DNA of 64,000 nt from Paraglaciecola arctica BSs20135 (lineage in GTDB: Bacteria > Pseudomonadota > Gammaproteobacteria > Enterobacterales > Alteromonadaceae): contig NZ_BAEO01000058.1 in the NCBI RefSeq assembly GCF_000314995.1, positions 1 to 64,000 on the forward strand, written 5' to 3'. The notes below the pieces were generated by a model. It was not told the origin of the DNA, made no database searches, and worked only from the letters and a program-made list of their open reading frames with translations. The number at the start of each line of letters is the position of its first letter. The stretch's first letter is position 1. This document shows, piece by piece, positions 19,876 to 28,326 of the stretch. Position numbers and translations under genes: made by a program.

Positions 19876-20173
19876 TATGTTTCTTCAATGTCATTTCTAC
19901 TTGTATATTTGCACCTGCAGAGCTCTTTGCCAAAATGAAGTTACCTTCGACACCTACCTTTACACCTATAGTCACTTTTGTGGATTCAATATCAATGTCA
20001 TTTGATATCTCTTTCAATGTTTTACCAATAGGTGTGCAGACTGCCATGATTAAGGACTGAACTTTATTTATTGATGAATTTACAGTCGTGTTGTTTGAAA
20101 TTAATTGCGCCTCCTCATCGGACACTTCAATTTCAACTTGTATTCCATCACTAAGTTTGATTATTTTATCCAT
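19868..20173 (-). CDS. Trypco1 (trypsin-co-occurring domain 1) protein
   Basis: This is a 101-residue single-domain protein. The N-terminal strand pattern IKLSDGIQVEIEV and the C-terminal pattern KVTIGVKVGVEGNFILAK, then GANIQVEMTLKK, match the Trypco1 family known from linkage to trypsin-like peptidases in NTP-dependent conflict systems. It is thought to be an adaptor that tethers or signals to the protease. It is the first gene of the operon and its end overlaps the protease start by 8 bp. Assignment is by eye from recollection of the family pattern. Confidence 0.8.
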   Translation of the reverse strand: MDKIIKLSDGIQVEIEVSDEEAQLISNNTTVNSSINKVQSLIMAVCTPIGKTLKEISNDIDIESTKVTIGVKVGVEGNFILAKSSAGANIQVEMTLKKHNG

Positions 20174-20211
20174 ACTGATCCTTCAATTTAAATTTAAACG
20201 TTACATACTGG

Positions 20212-20226
20212 AACCAATTTTTGGTT
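20212..20226. promoter_or_regulatory. Small palindrome upstream of the Trypco1 operon
   Basis: AACCAA and TTGGTT arms with a 3-base spacer lie 39 bases before the Trypco1 start codon, in the probable promoter region. It could be an operator; there is no independent support. Confidence 0.25.
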
Positions 20227-20451
20227 AAAACATATTTACATGGACTTCCATCCTTTCATAGGCTTAGTTTCAAATAAAGGAGTAATATTTTTATCTAAAA
20301 TTACCCAAACAATTATTAAGTCAGAACAGAACAACTCAAATAGATATACCCACTTAAATAATTAAAACTTCAAATACTAGAAGGTAGGAGAGCCATCAAA
20401 TCGATTATCGGCAAAGCCGATGTCTTTGCTCTACGCCTCGCATCTATGTTC

Positions 20452-20556
20452 GCCAATTATTTTTGAGATTTTGTAGGTCAATTTACATGGATGTAAATTG
20501 AGTCGTAGAGTGCCGGGAGCACATTACGACGACCTGCTAAATCTCATAAATAATTG
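20452..20556. repeat. Three-way palindromic intergenic element
   Basis: The outer arms of 27 bp (20452-20478 and 20530-20556, 24 matches) enclose two inner hairpins. One is perfect, 10 bp with a 2-base loop (CAATTTACAT / ATGTAAATTG, 20478-20499). The other has arms GTCGTA..GTGC and GCAC..TACGAC (20501-20529). The whole can fold as a cloverleaf in DNA or RNA. It lies in the 570-base gap at 20174-20743 that otherwise holds no gene. Confidence 0.75.
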
Positions 20557-20590
20557 GATGAAGAACATAACCGGCGAGCGGCCTTTCTTG

Positions 20591-20643
20591 CTTACTTCTT
20601 TTGGCTGTAGAAAAGAAGTAAGTCGCACAGAAGGGATTCTGTG
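20591..20643. repeat. Perfect REP-like hairpins
   Basis: Perfect 12-bp arms CTTACTTCTTTT and AAAAGAAGTAAG (20591-20622) enclose an 8-base loop GGCTGTAG. They are followed at once by a second hairpin CACAGAA / TTCTGTG (20626-20643). The first is related to the hairpin at 16907-16941. Elements with this look are scattered between genes in many Proteobacteria. Confidence 0.65.
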
Positions 20644-20689
20644 AGATACCTGCCATGGATGGCAGTGCCCGCTAGGGCATAAAACCCTA

Positions 20690-20721
20690 TAGGTAACACC
20701 AACCTTAAAAGGTGTTACCTA
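20690..20721 (-). terminator. Probable terminator of rluB
   Basis: A perfect 11-bp stem (TAGGTAACACC / GGTGTTACCTA) with a 10-base loop lies 22 bases after the rluB stop. Read on the minus strand it is followed by a modest T run. Confidence 0.55.
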
Positions 20722-20743
20722 ACTCAACAAAGCGAAGCGCGAA

Positions 20744-21601
20744 TTAATCCCGCTTATTATTAGCCTGACGCACCCTATGCTTCTTAACCGACCGCCGCAT
20801 ACGACTAATCTTCACATGATCCAACTTACCGGGATCAATCTTAATCAAAGTCTCTGTCTCAGCAGGCAGTTGCACACTTTCTCTTAGGGTATTTAAATCA
20901 GGTAAACCTAATTCTACCCAGCCACCTTGAGGTAAACGTTTTTGTAATTCTAGGGTGCCATAACGCACTCTCATCAAACGGCTTACTTGTACGCCTTGAG
21001 ATTCCCATAAACGTCTAACTTCACGGTTTCTGCCTTCAGACAAACTGACGTTAAACCAAGTGTTTGTGCTTTCTTCATCACCAGGCCTTTTAACAATATT
21101 GGTAAATTTGGCTTCGCCGTCTTCTAGTTGCACACCTTTAGTTAGGCGTTTAAGCATTTTATCTTCTACTTCACCAAACACCCGCACCGCATACTCGCGC
21201 TCGACTTCGTGTGAGGGGTGCATAAGGCGATTGGCCAGTTCGCCATCATTGGTGAATAACAATAATCCACTGGTATTAATATCTAAACGTCCTACTGCGA
21301 TCCAGCGGCCGTTTTTGATTACTGGCAGTCGGTCAAATACAGTTGCACGGCCTTCGGGATCTTTGCGGCTACACAGTTCACCTTCGGGTTTGTTGTACAT
21401 CAAGACTCGGCAAGCAGGTGTGTCATTGGATTTGTTAAGGGCATTGCCATCGACGCGAATTTTATCTGCAGGTTCAACCCTGTCACCTAAAGTTGCCAAT
21501 TTGCCGTTAACAGAAATACGCCCTGCTTCTATCCATCTTTCCATTTCACGGCGCGAACCGGTTCCAGCGTTAGCTAGTACTTTTTGTAATTTATCACTCA
21601 T
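20744..21601 (-). CDS. rluB: 23S rRNA pseudouridine(2605) synthase
   Basis: The 285-residue enzyme has an N-terminal S4 RNA-binding domain (KLQKVLANAGTGSRREMERW) and an RsuA/RluB-type catalytic domain. The catalytic Asp lies in VGRLDINTSGLLLFTNDG, and GRNREVRRLWESQG is the family's C-terminal motif. A basic tail (RMRRSVKKHRVR) ends the protein. It modifies U2605 of 23S rRNA. The start overlaps the scpB stop by one base, so it is translationally coupled and is the last gene of the rnm-yciO-scpA-scpB-rluB unit. Confidence 0.95.
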   Translation of the reverse strand: MSDKLQKVLANAGTGSRREMERWIEAGRISVNGKLATLGDRVEPADKIRVDGNALNKSNDTPACRVLMYNKPEGELCSRKDPEGRATVFDRLPVIKNGRWIAVGRLDINTSGLLLFTNDGELANRLMHPSHEVEREYAVRVFGEVEDKMLKRLTKGVQLEDGEAKFTNIVKRPGDEESTNTWFNVSLSEGRNREVRRLWESQGVQVSRLMRVRYGTLELQKRLPQGGWVELGLPDLNTLRESVQLPAETETLIKIDPGKLDHVKISRMRRSVKKHRVRQANNKRD

Positions 21602-22272
21602 TAATGTATTTGCTCTGATCCGTCTGGAGGAGTGGGCAAGGTCGCCTCCCCTGCTACAGACTCTGTTGGTTTACCTTTAGTTGCGACATCTTGCACGGCA
21701 TCGCTTAAAAGAATGTTTAGTGGTTCGTCAGATCCTTCGGACGTAATAAAATCGTCACTACTGGGTAATTCACTCAAGCTTTTTAACCCGAAGTAATCTA
21801 AAAATATTTTGGTTGTGGCGTATAAAGAGGGGCGCCCCGGTACTTCTTTGTGTCCTATAACTTTTATCCAGCCTCTTTCACCTAAGGTTTTCATAATTTG
21901 ACTACTAACAGAAACTCCCCGCACGTCTTCTATTTCGCCACGGGTAATAGGTTGCCTGTAAGCCACTAACGACAAAGTTTCTAACATCGCCCGTGAATAA
22001 CGGGGCGCGTTTTCTTGCCATAACTTACCTAACCAAGGGCTAAGGCTATCCATAGATTGAAAACGATAACCTGATGCGACTTCAACTAGCTGTATGCCTC
22101 TTGCTTGATAATCTAACTGTAGCTCTTTAAGTGTATCCTTGAGCATGGTTTTACTCACCTCTAGCCCTGCTAGTACACTTAGTTGCAGTTGTTCTTGAGT
22201 AAGAGGTTCGTCAGCCACAAAAATAGCGGCTTCGACTAGTTGTTTAAGTTGTACTCTGGATATTTTAGCCAT
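21601..22272 (-). CDS. scpB: Segregation and condensation protein B
   Basis: This 223-residue kleisin-associated winged-helix protein works with ScpA and the SMC/MksB ATPase in chromosome organisation. The typical text LKQLVEAAIFVADEPLT, LETLSLVAYRQPITRGEIE and RGVSVSSQIMKTLGERGW marks the two winged-helix domains. The last 50 or so residues are a poorly conserved acidic tail. It overlaps scpA by 8 bp and rluB by 1 bp. Confidence 0.95.
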   Translation of the reverse strand: MAKISRVQLKQLVEAAIFVADEPLTQEQLQLSVLAGLEVSKTMLKDTLKELQLDYQARGIQLVEVASGYRFQSMDSLSPWLGKLWQENAPRYSRAMLETLSLVAYRQPITRGEIEDVRGVSVSSQIMKTLGERGWIKVIGHKEVPGRPSLYATTKIFLDYFGLKSLSELPSSDDFITSEGSDEPLNILLSDAVQDVATKGKPTESVAGEATLPTPPDGSEQIH

Positions 22273-23131
22273 CTAGTTCGGCCTCAGCATAATTAATCGG
22301 GCCACTCATTTTGATATGAATGTTGGCATAGGGCTGGGCTTGCACTAGCTCAATTAAACTTTCTTTGGCTAACTCTAAAATTGCTAAAAAGGTCACTACT
22401 ACACCAGCCTTACCTTCACTGGCATGGAACAATTCATCAAAACCGGTAAAGTGATCAGCGGAAATCTGTTCCAAAATCAAACTCATACGCTCACGGGTAG
22501 ACAAGGTTTCTTTTTCAATATGGTGATGTTCAAAAGCTTGGGCTCTTTGCATCGCCCCTTGAAAGCCTAGTACCAATTCTTGCAAACTGACAGTTGGCAG
22601 AATGCGAATAGCCTCAACCGAGGGTGCTTTTTGCACATTAACCGTAAATACGTCCCTTTCTTGTCTGGGAATGTTATCCAACTCTTGAGCGGCATGTTTG
22701 ATGCGTTCGTATTCTTTTAAGCGGCGGATAAGCTCGGCACGGGGATCATCTTCGTCTTCTTCCGCATCGGGGCGCTTGGGCAACAACATCCGCGATTTTA
22801 CTTCGGCTAATATAGCCGCCATTAATAAATATTCAGCTGCGAGCTCTAGTTTAATGTCTTTCATCAGCTCAACATATTCCATGTACTGCTGAGTGACTTG
22901 ATAAACAGGCAAGTTGACGATATCGAACTTTTGTTTGCGAATTAGGTACAACAATAAGTCTAGAGGCCCTTCAAAGGCTTCTAAAATTAATTCAAGTGCA
23001 TCAGGAGGAATGTATAGGTCTTCAGGTTTCTCAATCAACGCTTCGCCATTGATAAACGCCAGCGGCAACGGCTGTTGCACTGGCTCACTGGCTAGGTTAG
23101 ATGCTGAAAAAGAAGAATTATCTGCAGACAT
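22265..23131 (-). CDS. scpA: Segregation and condensation protein A
   Basis: This is a 288-residue kleisin. The core FEGPLDLLLYLIRKQKFDI is the N-terminal SMC-neck-binding helix, followed by QYMEYVELMKDIKLELAAEY and LLMAAILAEVKSRMLLP. The C-terminal winged helix (VVTFLAILELAKESLIEL) binds the SMC head. The first 45 residues precede the usual kleisin start and are low complexity. It forms the SMC-ScpA-ScpB type complex with the next gene. Confidence 0.95.
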   Translation of the reverse strand: MSADNSSFSASNLASEPVQQPLPLAFINGEALIEKPEDLYIPPDALELILEAFEGPLDLLLYLIRKQKFDIVNLPVYQVTQQYMEYVELMKDIKLELAAEYLLMAAILAEVKSRMLLPKRPDAEEDEDDPRAELIRRLKEYERIKHAAQELDNIPRQERDVFTVNVQKAPSVEAIRILPTVSLQELVLGFQGAMQRAQAFEHHHIEKETLSTRERMSLILEQISADHFTGFDELFHASEGKAGVVVTFLAILELAKESLIELVQAQPYANIHIKMSGPINYAEAELDG

Positions 23132-23148
23132 AAAAGGTAACTAGGAGT

Positions 23149-23769
23149 CTAAACAAAAGGGCTAGTGTCGCCACTGCCTTCTCTGATAATAGTATTTTCA
23201 CCTTCTGACATATCAATCACAGTAGTAGGCTGTTCACCTAAAAATCCACCATGAATGATCAAGCCCACTTGTTTTTCTAATTCATCACGTATGTCATCAG
23301 GATTAGATTCTGCAATCAATGCACCTGGCAAAATAAGGGTAGTCGACATTAACGGTTCGCCTAACTCCTCCAAAAGTGCCAAGGCAATTTTGTTGTCTGG
23401 GATCCTGATACCAATGGTTCTGCGTTTAGGATTTTGAAGTCTTTTGGGTACTTCTTTAGTGGCTTTAAGGATAAAAGTGTAAGGACCAGGGGTGTTATTT
23501 TTAATCATTCGAAAAGCAGTATTGTCGACTCTGGCATATTCAGATAACTCAGACATGTCACGACACATCAGCGTAAAATTATGATCTTTATCAATTTGAC
23601 GAATACGGCAAAGTTGTTCGAGGGCAGCTTTGTCATTCATATGACAACCGATGGAATAACCAGAATCTGTGGGATATACCACCACAGCGCCTTGATGAAT
23701 TAATTCACAAGCTTGTTTGATCAAACGTACTTGCGGATTCTCGGGATGAATATAAAAAAACTGACTCAT
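23149..23769 (-). CDS. yciO: YciO/TsaC-family (YrdC domain) protein
   Basis: The 206-residue YrdC-like domain protein has the nucleotide/carbamoyl-transfer pocket text GAVVVYPTDSGYSIGC, RIRQIDKDHNFTLMCRD, PGPYTFILKAT and RRTIGIRIPDN. It is related to TsaC/Sua5, which makes threonylcarbamoyl-AMP for tRNA t6A. YciO lacks the extra Sua5 domain and its physiological role is less certain. It is in the same unit as rnm and scpAB, as in other gammaproteobacteria. Confidence 0.93.
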   Translation of the reverse strand: MSQFFYIHPENPQVRLIKQACELIHQGAVVVYPTDSGYSIGCHMNDKAALEQLCRIRQIDKDHNFTLMCRDMSELSEYARVDNTAFRMIKNNTPGPYTFILKATKEVPKRLQNPKRRTIGIRIPDNKIALALLEELGEPLMSTTLILPGALIAESNPDDIRDELEKQVGLIIHGGFLGEQPTTVIDMSEGENTIIREGSGDTSPFV

Positions 23770-23853
23770 AACTTTATTCCTATTCTACTATCGCAGCAGT
23801 ATTGCCTGTTAAGTTGTGTAATAACTAGCAGGCCATCTGTTAGCTAGTTTTTG

Positions 23854-24693
23854 TTACCCAGCAAGAGACCAATCATGCCATATTGGCACAAGTTGTTCTG
23901 GAAGCGTAAGGTTTTTACCTAATTCAGTCCAGCGGTTTGGATAATGAAAATCAGAACCACTGGATGCTTGTAAATTGTGTTCGCTGGCCATATCAGCCAA
24001 CAGTTTTTTGCGCTCTGGGGTTAAATGGGAATGAACAACCTCCATCCCGTCTCCACCAGCCATGGCGAATTCGGCAACCAATCGTTTTAACCACTTAGTG
24101 GTCATATCATAATGCCCTGGATGAGCCAATACAGCCTTACCACCAGCATCGTGTATCCAGGTGATCGCTTCTGCTATTTCAATCCACTGCGGCTTAACAT
24201 GGGCTTTTTTGCCTTTGCCTAAATACTTCTTAAATACAGTATCAAAGTCTTTTACAACTTGGCGTTGCACTAATACTCTAGCAAAGTGCGCTCGAGTGAT
24301 TTGGCCCACGCCCGCCATTAACTTTGCATCTTCGAATACGTTGTCGATACCTACTTTGGCAAGTTTGTCGGACATTTGCTGAGCCCGCCTGTCACGCTCT
24401 TTACTTTGTTGGTCTAAGCGAGCCAAAAACTGAGTATTAGTATGATCGACATTTAAACCCAAAATATGAATATCAAAGTTATGCCAAGAAGTAGATATTT
24501 CGACACCAGACATGATTTGCATCGAACGTTTTTGCGCAGTCTGATAATCCAGCGCCTCTTGAATACCGTTAACCGTGTCATGGTCGGTAATAGCCAAAAC
24601 ATCGACTTGCATATTGTGCGCGCGATCAATCAACTCTTTAGGCGTAAGGTGCCCATCAGAATAATGTGTGTGGCTGTGCAGGTCGATTTTCAT
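23854..24693 (-). CDS. rnm: RNase AM / PHP-domain 5'-3' exoribonuclease (YciV/TrpH)
   Basis: This 279-residue PHP-family metalloenzyme has its metal ligands in MKIDLHSHTHYSDG, ITDHDTVNG, MSGVEIS, LAHPGHYD and GSDFHYP. It trims 5' ends of rRNA precursors and also hydrolyses pAp. The start is the ATG at 24693. It is divergent from the trp operon, a position conserved across many gammaproteobacteria and the source of its old name trpH. Confidence 0.94.
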   Translation of the reverse strand: MKIDLHSHTHYSDGHLTPKELIDRAHNMQVDVLAITDHDTVNGIQEALDYQTAQKRSMQIMSGVEISTSWHNFDIHILGLNVDHTNTQFLARLDQQSKERDRRAQQMSDKLAKVGIDNVFEDAKLMAGVGQITRAHFARVLVQRQVVKDFDTVFKKYLGKGKKAHVKPQWIEIAEAITWIHDAGGKAVLAHPGHYDMTTKWLKRLVAEFAMAGGDGMEVVHSHLTPERKKLLADMASEHNLQASSGSDFHYPNRWTELGKNLTLPEQLVPIWHDWSLAG

Positions 24694-24747
24694 TCAATGG
24701 TAACTTTTATTAATTATTTTTATTTCTGAATAAGATTAATTTGAGTA

Positions 24748-24813
24748 TTGACATAGAAGCGTTTTTGTTTTCTTCTATGCACTCAAATTTAAGTTGCTTG
24801 GCGCTATTATACT
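24748..24813 (+). promoter_or_regulatory. trp operon promoter region with inverted repeat
   Basis: A consensus -35 TTGACA (24748-24753) overlaps an 8-bp inverted repeat CATAGAAG / CTTCTATG (24752-24759, 24772-24779). A TATACT lies at 24808-24813. The exact -35/-10 pairing cannot be settled: the spacer from TTGACA to a good -10 is not ideal. No clear TrpR operator of the CTAGTTAACTAG type is seen. The repeat may instead serve as operator or belong to the rnm promoter. Confidence 0.4.
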
Positions 24814-24834
24814 GATCCGCAGCCGAATAACCTA

Positions 24835-24878
24835 TTTAAACTACTCAAGAGAACAATTTAAACTACTCAAGAGAACAA
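24835..24878 (+). repeat. 22-bp perfect tandem duplication upstream of trpL
   Basis: Two identical 22-base units (24835-24856 and 24857-24878) beginning TTTAAACTACTC and ending GAGAACAA stand directly before the leader peptide. The second carries the likely AGAG ribosome binding site. Confidence 0.9.
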
Positions 24879-24884
24879 TAACTA

Positions 24885-24935
24885 ATGAAAAATATTCAAA
24901 CACGCAACATTTGGTGGTGGCACAACCTGAACTAA
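24885..24935 (+). CDS. trpL: trp leader peptide with three tandem Trp codons
   Basis: This 16-codon frame reads MKNIQTRNIWWWHNLN and stops at TAA 24933-24935. Three consecutive TGG codons lie shortly before the attenuator stems, as required for ribosome stalling under tryptophan starvation. It is too short for normal gene finding, but position and content are decisive. Confidence 0.9.
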   Translation: MKNIQTRNIWWWHNLN

Positions 24936-25002
24936 CGGGCTGTGAGTGTTTGCATTTTTTCAAAAAAAATTCAAAAAAAGCCCGTATAATGCGGGCTTTT
25001 TT
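24921..25002 (+). promoter_or_regulatory. trp attenuator (antiterminator and terminator)
   Basis: The terminator stem is GCCCG / CGGGC (24980-24984, 24992-24996), extended by A/T pairs and ending in a T run. ACGGGCT (24935-24941), just after the leader, is a perfect complement of AGCCCGT (24979-24985), which contains the 5' arm of the terminator. It can therefore form the antiterminator. A weaker pairing of CACA..CC (24921-24927) with GG..TGTG (24938-24944) could be the pause hairpin. High Trp lets translation finish and the terminator form. Confidence 0.85.
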
Positions 25003-25043
25003 ACGCCTGCTCTTCCAGATAAATTGTATTAGAGAATCAAAAA

Positions 25044-26642
25044 ATGAGTTTAGCCCAGTTAACAGAGCAGTTTGGCAAAGTAGAAACCTTAATAGTCGCC
25101 GCAGATTATGTGGCCGACCCTCTGCATGCATTCCAGTATTTATGCCAAGGCCGTAGCAATAATTTGCTTTTAGAATCAGCGGAAATTGATAGCAAAGACA
25201 ATCTAAAAAGTTTGTTATTGGTAGATGCCGCCATAAAATTAGAATGCCATGGTCAGAAAGTATTTTGCCGCGCATTATCAGACAACGGCCATGCTGTATT
25301 ACCTATGTTTGATGAATATTGTCCAGTTGGCGTGACTCATGAATATGATCCCGTTAAAGGTTTGGTCACTCTCACTTTTCCAGCGGCAGATACTGAAATT
25401 GATGAAGACAGTCGTTTAAAAGCCCCAGCGGTATTTGACGCATTACGTTTAATCACCAATAAAATCACCGCTATTCGCCAGCACCCTAATGCAGTATTTT
25501 TAGGCGGTGCATTGGCATATGATTTATTGGCGAGTTTTGAAAAACTCCCAGAAGTTGCAGATAGCGCCAATACTTGCCCAGACTTTGTATTTTATCTAGC
25601 TGAAACTTTGGTCATCATCGATCACCAAACTCAGCAAAGCGAAATCATTGGCAGTGTGTTTAGCGGTAAAAATGTCGCTAATAACTATTTTTCGGTTAGC
25701 CAAAGACTAGAACAAGTTAAACACAAACTAAGCACCATCAAACCTTTAGCTGAGTTACCTAAAACAGCCATTACAAATGATGATCTAGAGGTCAATAAAT
25801 CAGACCAAGAATACATAGATGATGTGATCAAGCTAAAAGAAAACATCCTAGCTGGCGATATTTTCCAAGTGGTGCCTTCACGCACCTTTAGTTTGCCTTG
25901 CCCGCATCCTCATGACGCTTACCGAGCTTTAAAACAACAAAACCCTAGTCCTTATATGTTTTTCCTACAAGACGACGACTTTTGTATGTTTGGCGCGTCG
26001 CCTGAGTCAGCTTTAAAATACACCAAACAAAGCAATCAAGTGGAGATTTACCCCATAGCAGGCACACGCCCTAGAGGTAAACGAGCTGACGGAAGTATCG
26101 ACCTCGACTTGGATTGCCGTTTAGAACTCAACCTTCAAGAAGATCAAAAAGAACGAGCCGAACATATTATGTTGGTTGATTTGGCTCGTAATGACGTAGC
26201 TAAAGTATCTAAACCCGGCACTCGTTATGTGACCGATTTACTCAAGGTTGACCGCTATTCCCACGTAATGCATTTAGTGTCTCGAGTAGTAGGCCAATTG
26301 CGCGATGATTTAGATGCACTTAATGCCTATCAAGCTTGTATGAATATGGGCACCTTAGTCGGCGCACCTAAAGTGAGTGCAGCCACCTTAATACGTCAAG
26401 TAGAAAAACAGCGCCGTGGCAGTTATGGCGGCGCAGTAGGTTATATCAACAACCAAGGTGATATGGATACTTGTATTGTTATTCGCTCGGCTTTTGTGAA
26501 AAACGATACCGCATATATTCAAGCAGGTGCAGGAGTAGTTTTTGACTCAGATCCACAATCAGAAGCAGACGAAACCCGCGGTAAAGCGCAAGCGGTTATC
26601 AGTGCCATTATTTCCAGCTCGCAAACAAAGGGAGCCTTATAA
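25044..26642 (+). CDS. trpE: Anthranilate synthase component I
   Basis: This 532-residue chorismate-utilising enzyme contains LLESAEID near the N-terminus, the tryptophan feedback site, and the catalytic C-terminal text GDIFQVVPSRTF, PIAGTRPRG, HIMLVDLARNDV and GAPKVSAATLI. With TrpG it converts chorismate and glutamine to anthranilate, the first step of tryptophan synthesis. It is controlled by the attenuator upstream. Its stop overlaps the trpG start by one base. Confidence 0.97.
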   Translation: MSLAQLTEQFGKVETLIVAADYVADPLHAFQYLCQGRSNNLLLESAEIDSKDNLKSLLLVDAAIKLECHGQKVFCRALSDNGHAVLPMFDEYCPVGVTHEYDPVKGLVTLTFPAADTEIDEDSRLKAPAVFDALRLITNKITAIRQHPNAVFLGGALAYDLLASFEKLPEVADSANTCPDFVFYLAETLVIIDHQTQQSEIIGSVFSGKNVANNYFSVSQRLEQVKHKLSTIKPLAELPKTAITNDDLEVNKSDQEYIDDVIKLKENILAGDIFQVVPSRTFSLPCPHPHDAYRALKQQNPSPYMFFLQDDDFCMFGASPESALKYTKQSNQVEIYPIAGTRPRGKRADGSIDLDLDCRLELNLQEDQKERAEHIMLVDLARNDVAKVSKPGTRYVTDLLKVDRYSHVMHLVSRVVGQLRDDLDALNAYQACMNMGTLVGAPKVSAATLIRQVEKQRRGSYGGAVGYINNQGDMDTCIVIRSAFVKNDTAYIQAGAGVVFDSDPQSEADETRGKAQAVISAIISSSQTKGAL

Positions 26643-27289
26643 TGACTTCAGTTGCCGCTCAAACTAATAAACCTATCTGTGTATTTTTGTTGGATAACTT
26701 TGATTCATTTACCTACAACCTAGTGGATGAACTTCGAACTTTAGGCCTTGAATTAATCGTGTATCGCAACAGTGTATCGGCTGAAGTGATTTTTCAAAAA
26801 ATGCGTAACGAAGCTCAGCAGACAAACGAAACTGGCCAAGCTAAACAAGTGATGCTGATGTTATCACCAGGGCCGGGGACCCCTTCACAAGCGGGCTCAA
26901 TGTTGGAACTACTTGATCTAGTAAAAGGCCAATTCCCAGTGTTGGGAATTTGTTTAGGCCATCAGGCGATTGTTGAGTCTTATGGTGGTGATATTATTCG
27001 TGCAGATAAAGTGATGCACGGTAAATCCTCTTTAATTGAACACTGCGCTGATAAAATGTTTACTAACATGCCACAGCCGTTACCCGTTGCACGTTACCAT
27101 TCGTTGATGGCTAGCAATATCCCAGAGCAGTTAACTGTATTAGCAAATTTTGCCAACATCCCTATGGCTGTAGCGCATTTGCAAGATAAAATGCTCGGCT
27201 TTCAATTTCATCCAGAATCTATTTTGACGTCTCATGGCAGCCAGTTATTGATGCAAAGCATTAAATTTTTAACCCAAGATAAGGTTTAG
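26642..27289 (+). CDS. trpG: Anthranilate synthase component II (glutamine amidotransferase)
   Basis: This is a 215-residue class I glutamine amidotransferase. The nucleophile Cys lies in [16 protein letters not shown], the His/Glu pair in [13 protein letters not shown], and the N-terminal [13 protein letters not shown] is typical. It supplies ammonia to TrpE. It is a separate gene rather than fused to trpD as in E. coli; trpD follows 5 bp later. Confidence 0.96.
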   Translation: MTSVAAQTNKPICVFLLDNFDSFTYNLVDELRTLGLELIVYRNSVSAEVIFQKMRNEAQQTNETGQAKQVMLMLSPGPGTPSQAGSMLELLDLVKGQFPVLGICLGHQAIVESYGGDIIRADKVMHGKSSLIEHCADKMFTNMPQPLPVARYHSLMASNIPEQLTVLANFANIPMAVAHLQDKMLGFQFHPESILTSHGSQLLMQSIKFLTQDKV

Positions 27290-27294
27290 GCAAT

Positions 27295-28308
27295 ATGATC
27301 CACACTATTCTTGAACAACTCTATCAAGGCAAAAATCTGAAACAAGATGATGTCACCGAAGCATTCTCGCAAGTGGTGACAGGTCAGGTAGATGACATTG
27401 TTTTATCTTCTTTACTGACAGCCTTAAAAATCAAAGGTGAGCAACCGGAAGAAATAGCCGGAGCCGCAGCAGCCTTAATAGCTAACGCGGGTGCATTTCC
27501 GCGCCCAGATTATGAATTTGCAGATATAGTAGGTACAGGCGGAGATGGCCATAATACCATTAATATCTCCTCGGCATCAGCGATAGTGGCAGCAAGCTGC
27601 GGCGTAAAAGTTGCTAAACATGGCAATCGCAGTGTTTCCAGTAAATCTGGCTCGGCTGACTTATTTAAAGCGTTCGATTTAGAATTAACCATGTCCCCAG
27701 ACACTGCCCGTCAATGTCTTGATGAATCAAATTTGTGTTTTTTATTTGCACCGAATTATCACTCGGGTATTCGCCATGCAATGCCGGTACGCACCACCTT
27801 AAAAACTCGCACCCTATTTAATTTATTAGGCCCTTTGGTTAACCCAGCTCGCCCTAGTCATATCATTATTGGTGTATATGCTCCCGAGTTGTTGATGCCT
27901 TTTGCTAAAACCCTACAATTATTAGGCTATCAAAAAGCCTTAGTAGTGCATGGCAGTGGTTTAGATGAATTTGCCTTACATGGCGACTCCCAAGTAGTGG
28001 AAGTAAATGGTGATCAATTAACACAAACTAGTGTCTCACCCGCTGACTTTGGACTTGAAAACTATCCGTTAGACGCCATTAAAGGGGGGGAGCCAGAAGA
28101 AAATAAAGCCCTAATTGAAGATGTGTTATTAGGCAAAGGCCAAGCAGCTCACCAAGCTGCTGTAGCCATGAATACTGCAGCATTACTAAAACTATGTGGC
28201 AAAGTACAAACCTATGCCCAAGGGGCTGAAATGGCAATCCAGGCTATGCAGCAACAACTACCATTAGCCACTATTAAGCAGTCGGCTACCATCAGCCAAA
28301 ACAAGTAA
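27295..28308 (+). CDS. trpD: Anthranilate phosphoribosyltransferase
   Basis: The 337-residue enzyme carries the PRPP-binding [28 protein letters not shown], and the anthranilate-channel text [19 protein letters not shown]. It joins anthranilate to PRPP to give phosphoribosyl-anthranilate. It lies between trpG and trpCF with short gaps. Confidence 0.97.
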   Translation: MIHTILEQLYQGKNLKQDDVTEAFSQVVTGQVDDIVLSSLLTALKIKGEQPEEIAGAAAALIANAGAFPRPDYEFADIVGTGGDGHNTINISSASAIVAASCGVKVAKHGNRSVSSKSGSADLFKAFDLELTMSPDTARQCLDESNLCFLFAPNYHSGIRHAMPVRTTLKTRTLFNLLGPLVNPARPSHIIIGVYAPELLMPFAKTLQLLGYQKALVVHGSGLDEFALHGDSQVVEVNGDQLTQTSVSPADFGLENYPLDAIKGGEPEENKALIEDVLLGKGQAAHQAAVAMNTAALLKLCGKVQTYAQGAEMAIQAMQQQLPLATIKQSATISQNK

Positions 28309-28326
28309 AGGGTAAAGTTAACTGAC

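Noticed and set aside
16216-20743. Integrative element with att sites
   Set aside because: No integrase, tRNA target or direct repeat pair was found; only palindromic repeats at the borders.
24835-24878. TrpR operator in the tandem repeat
   Set aside because: The units do not contain the CTAG..CTAG palindrome of trp operators.
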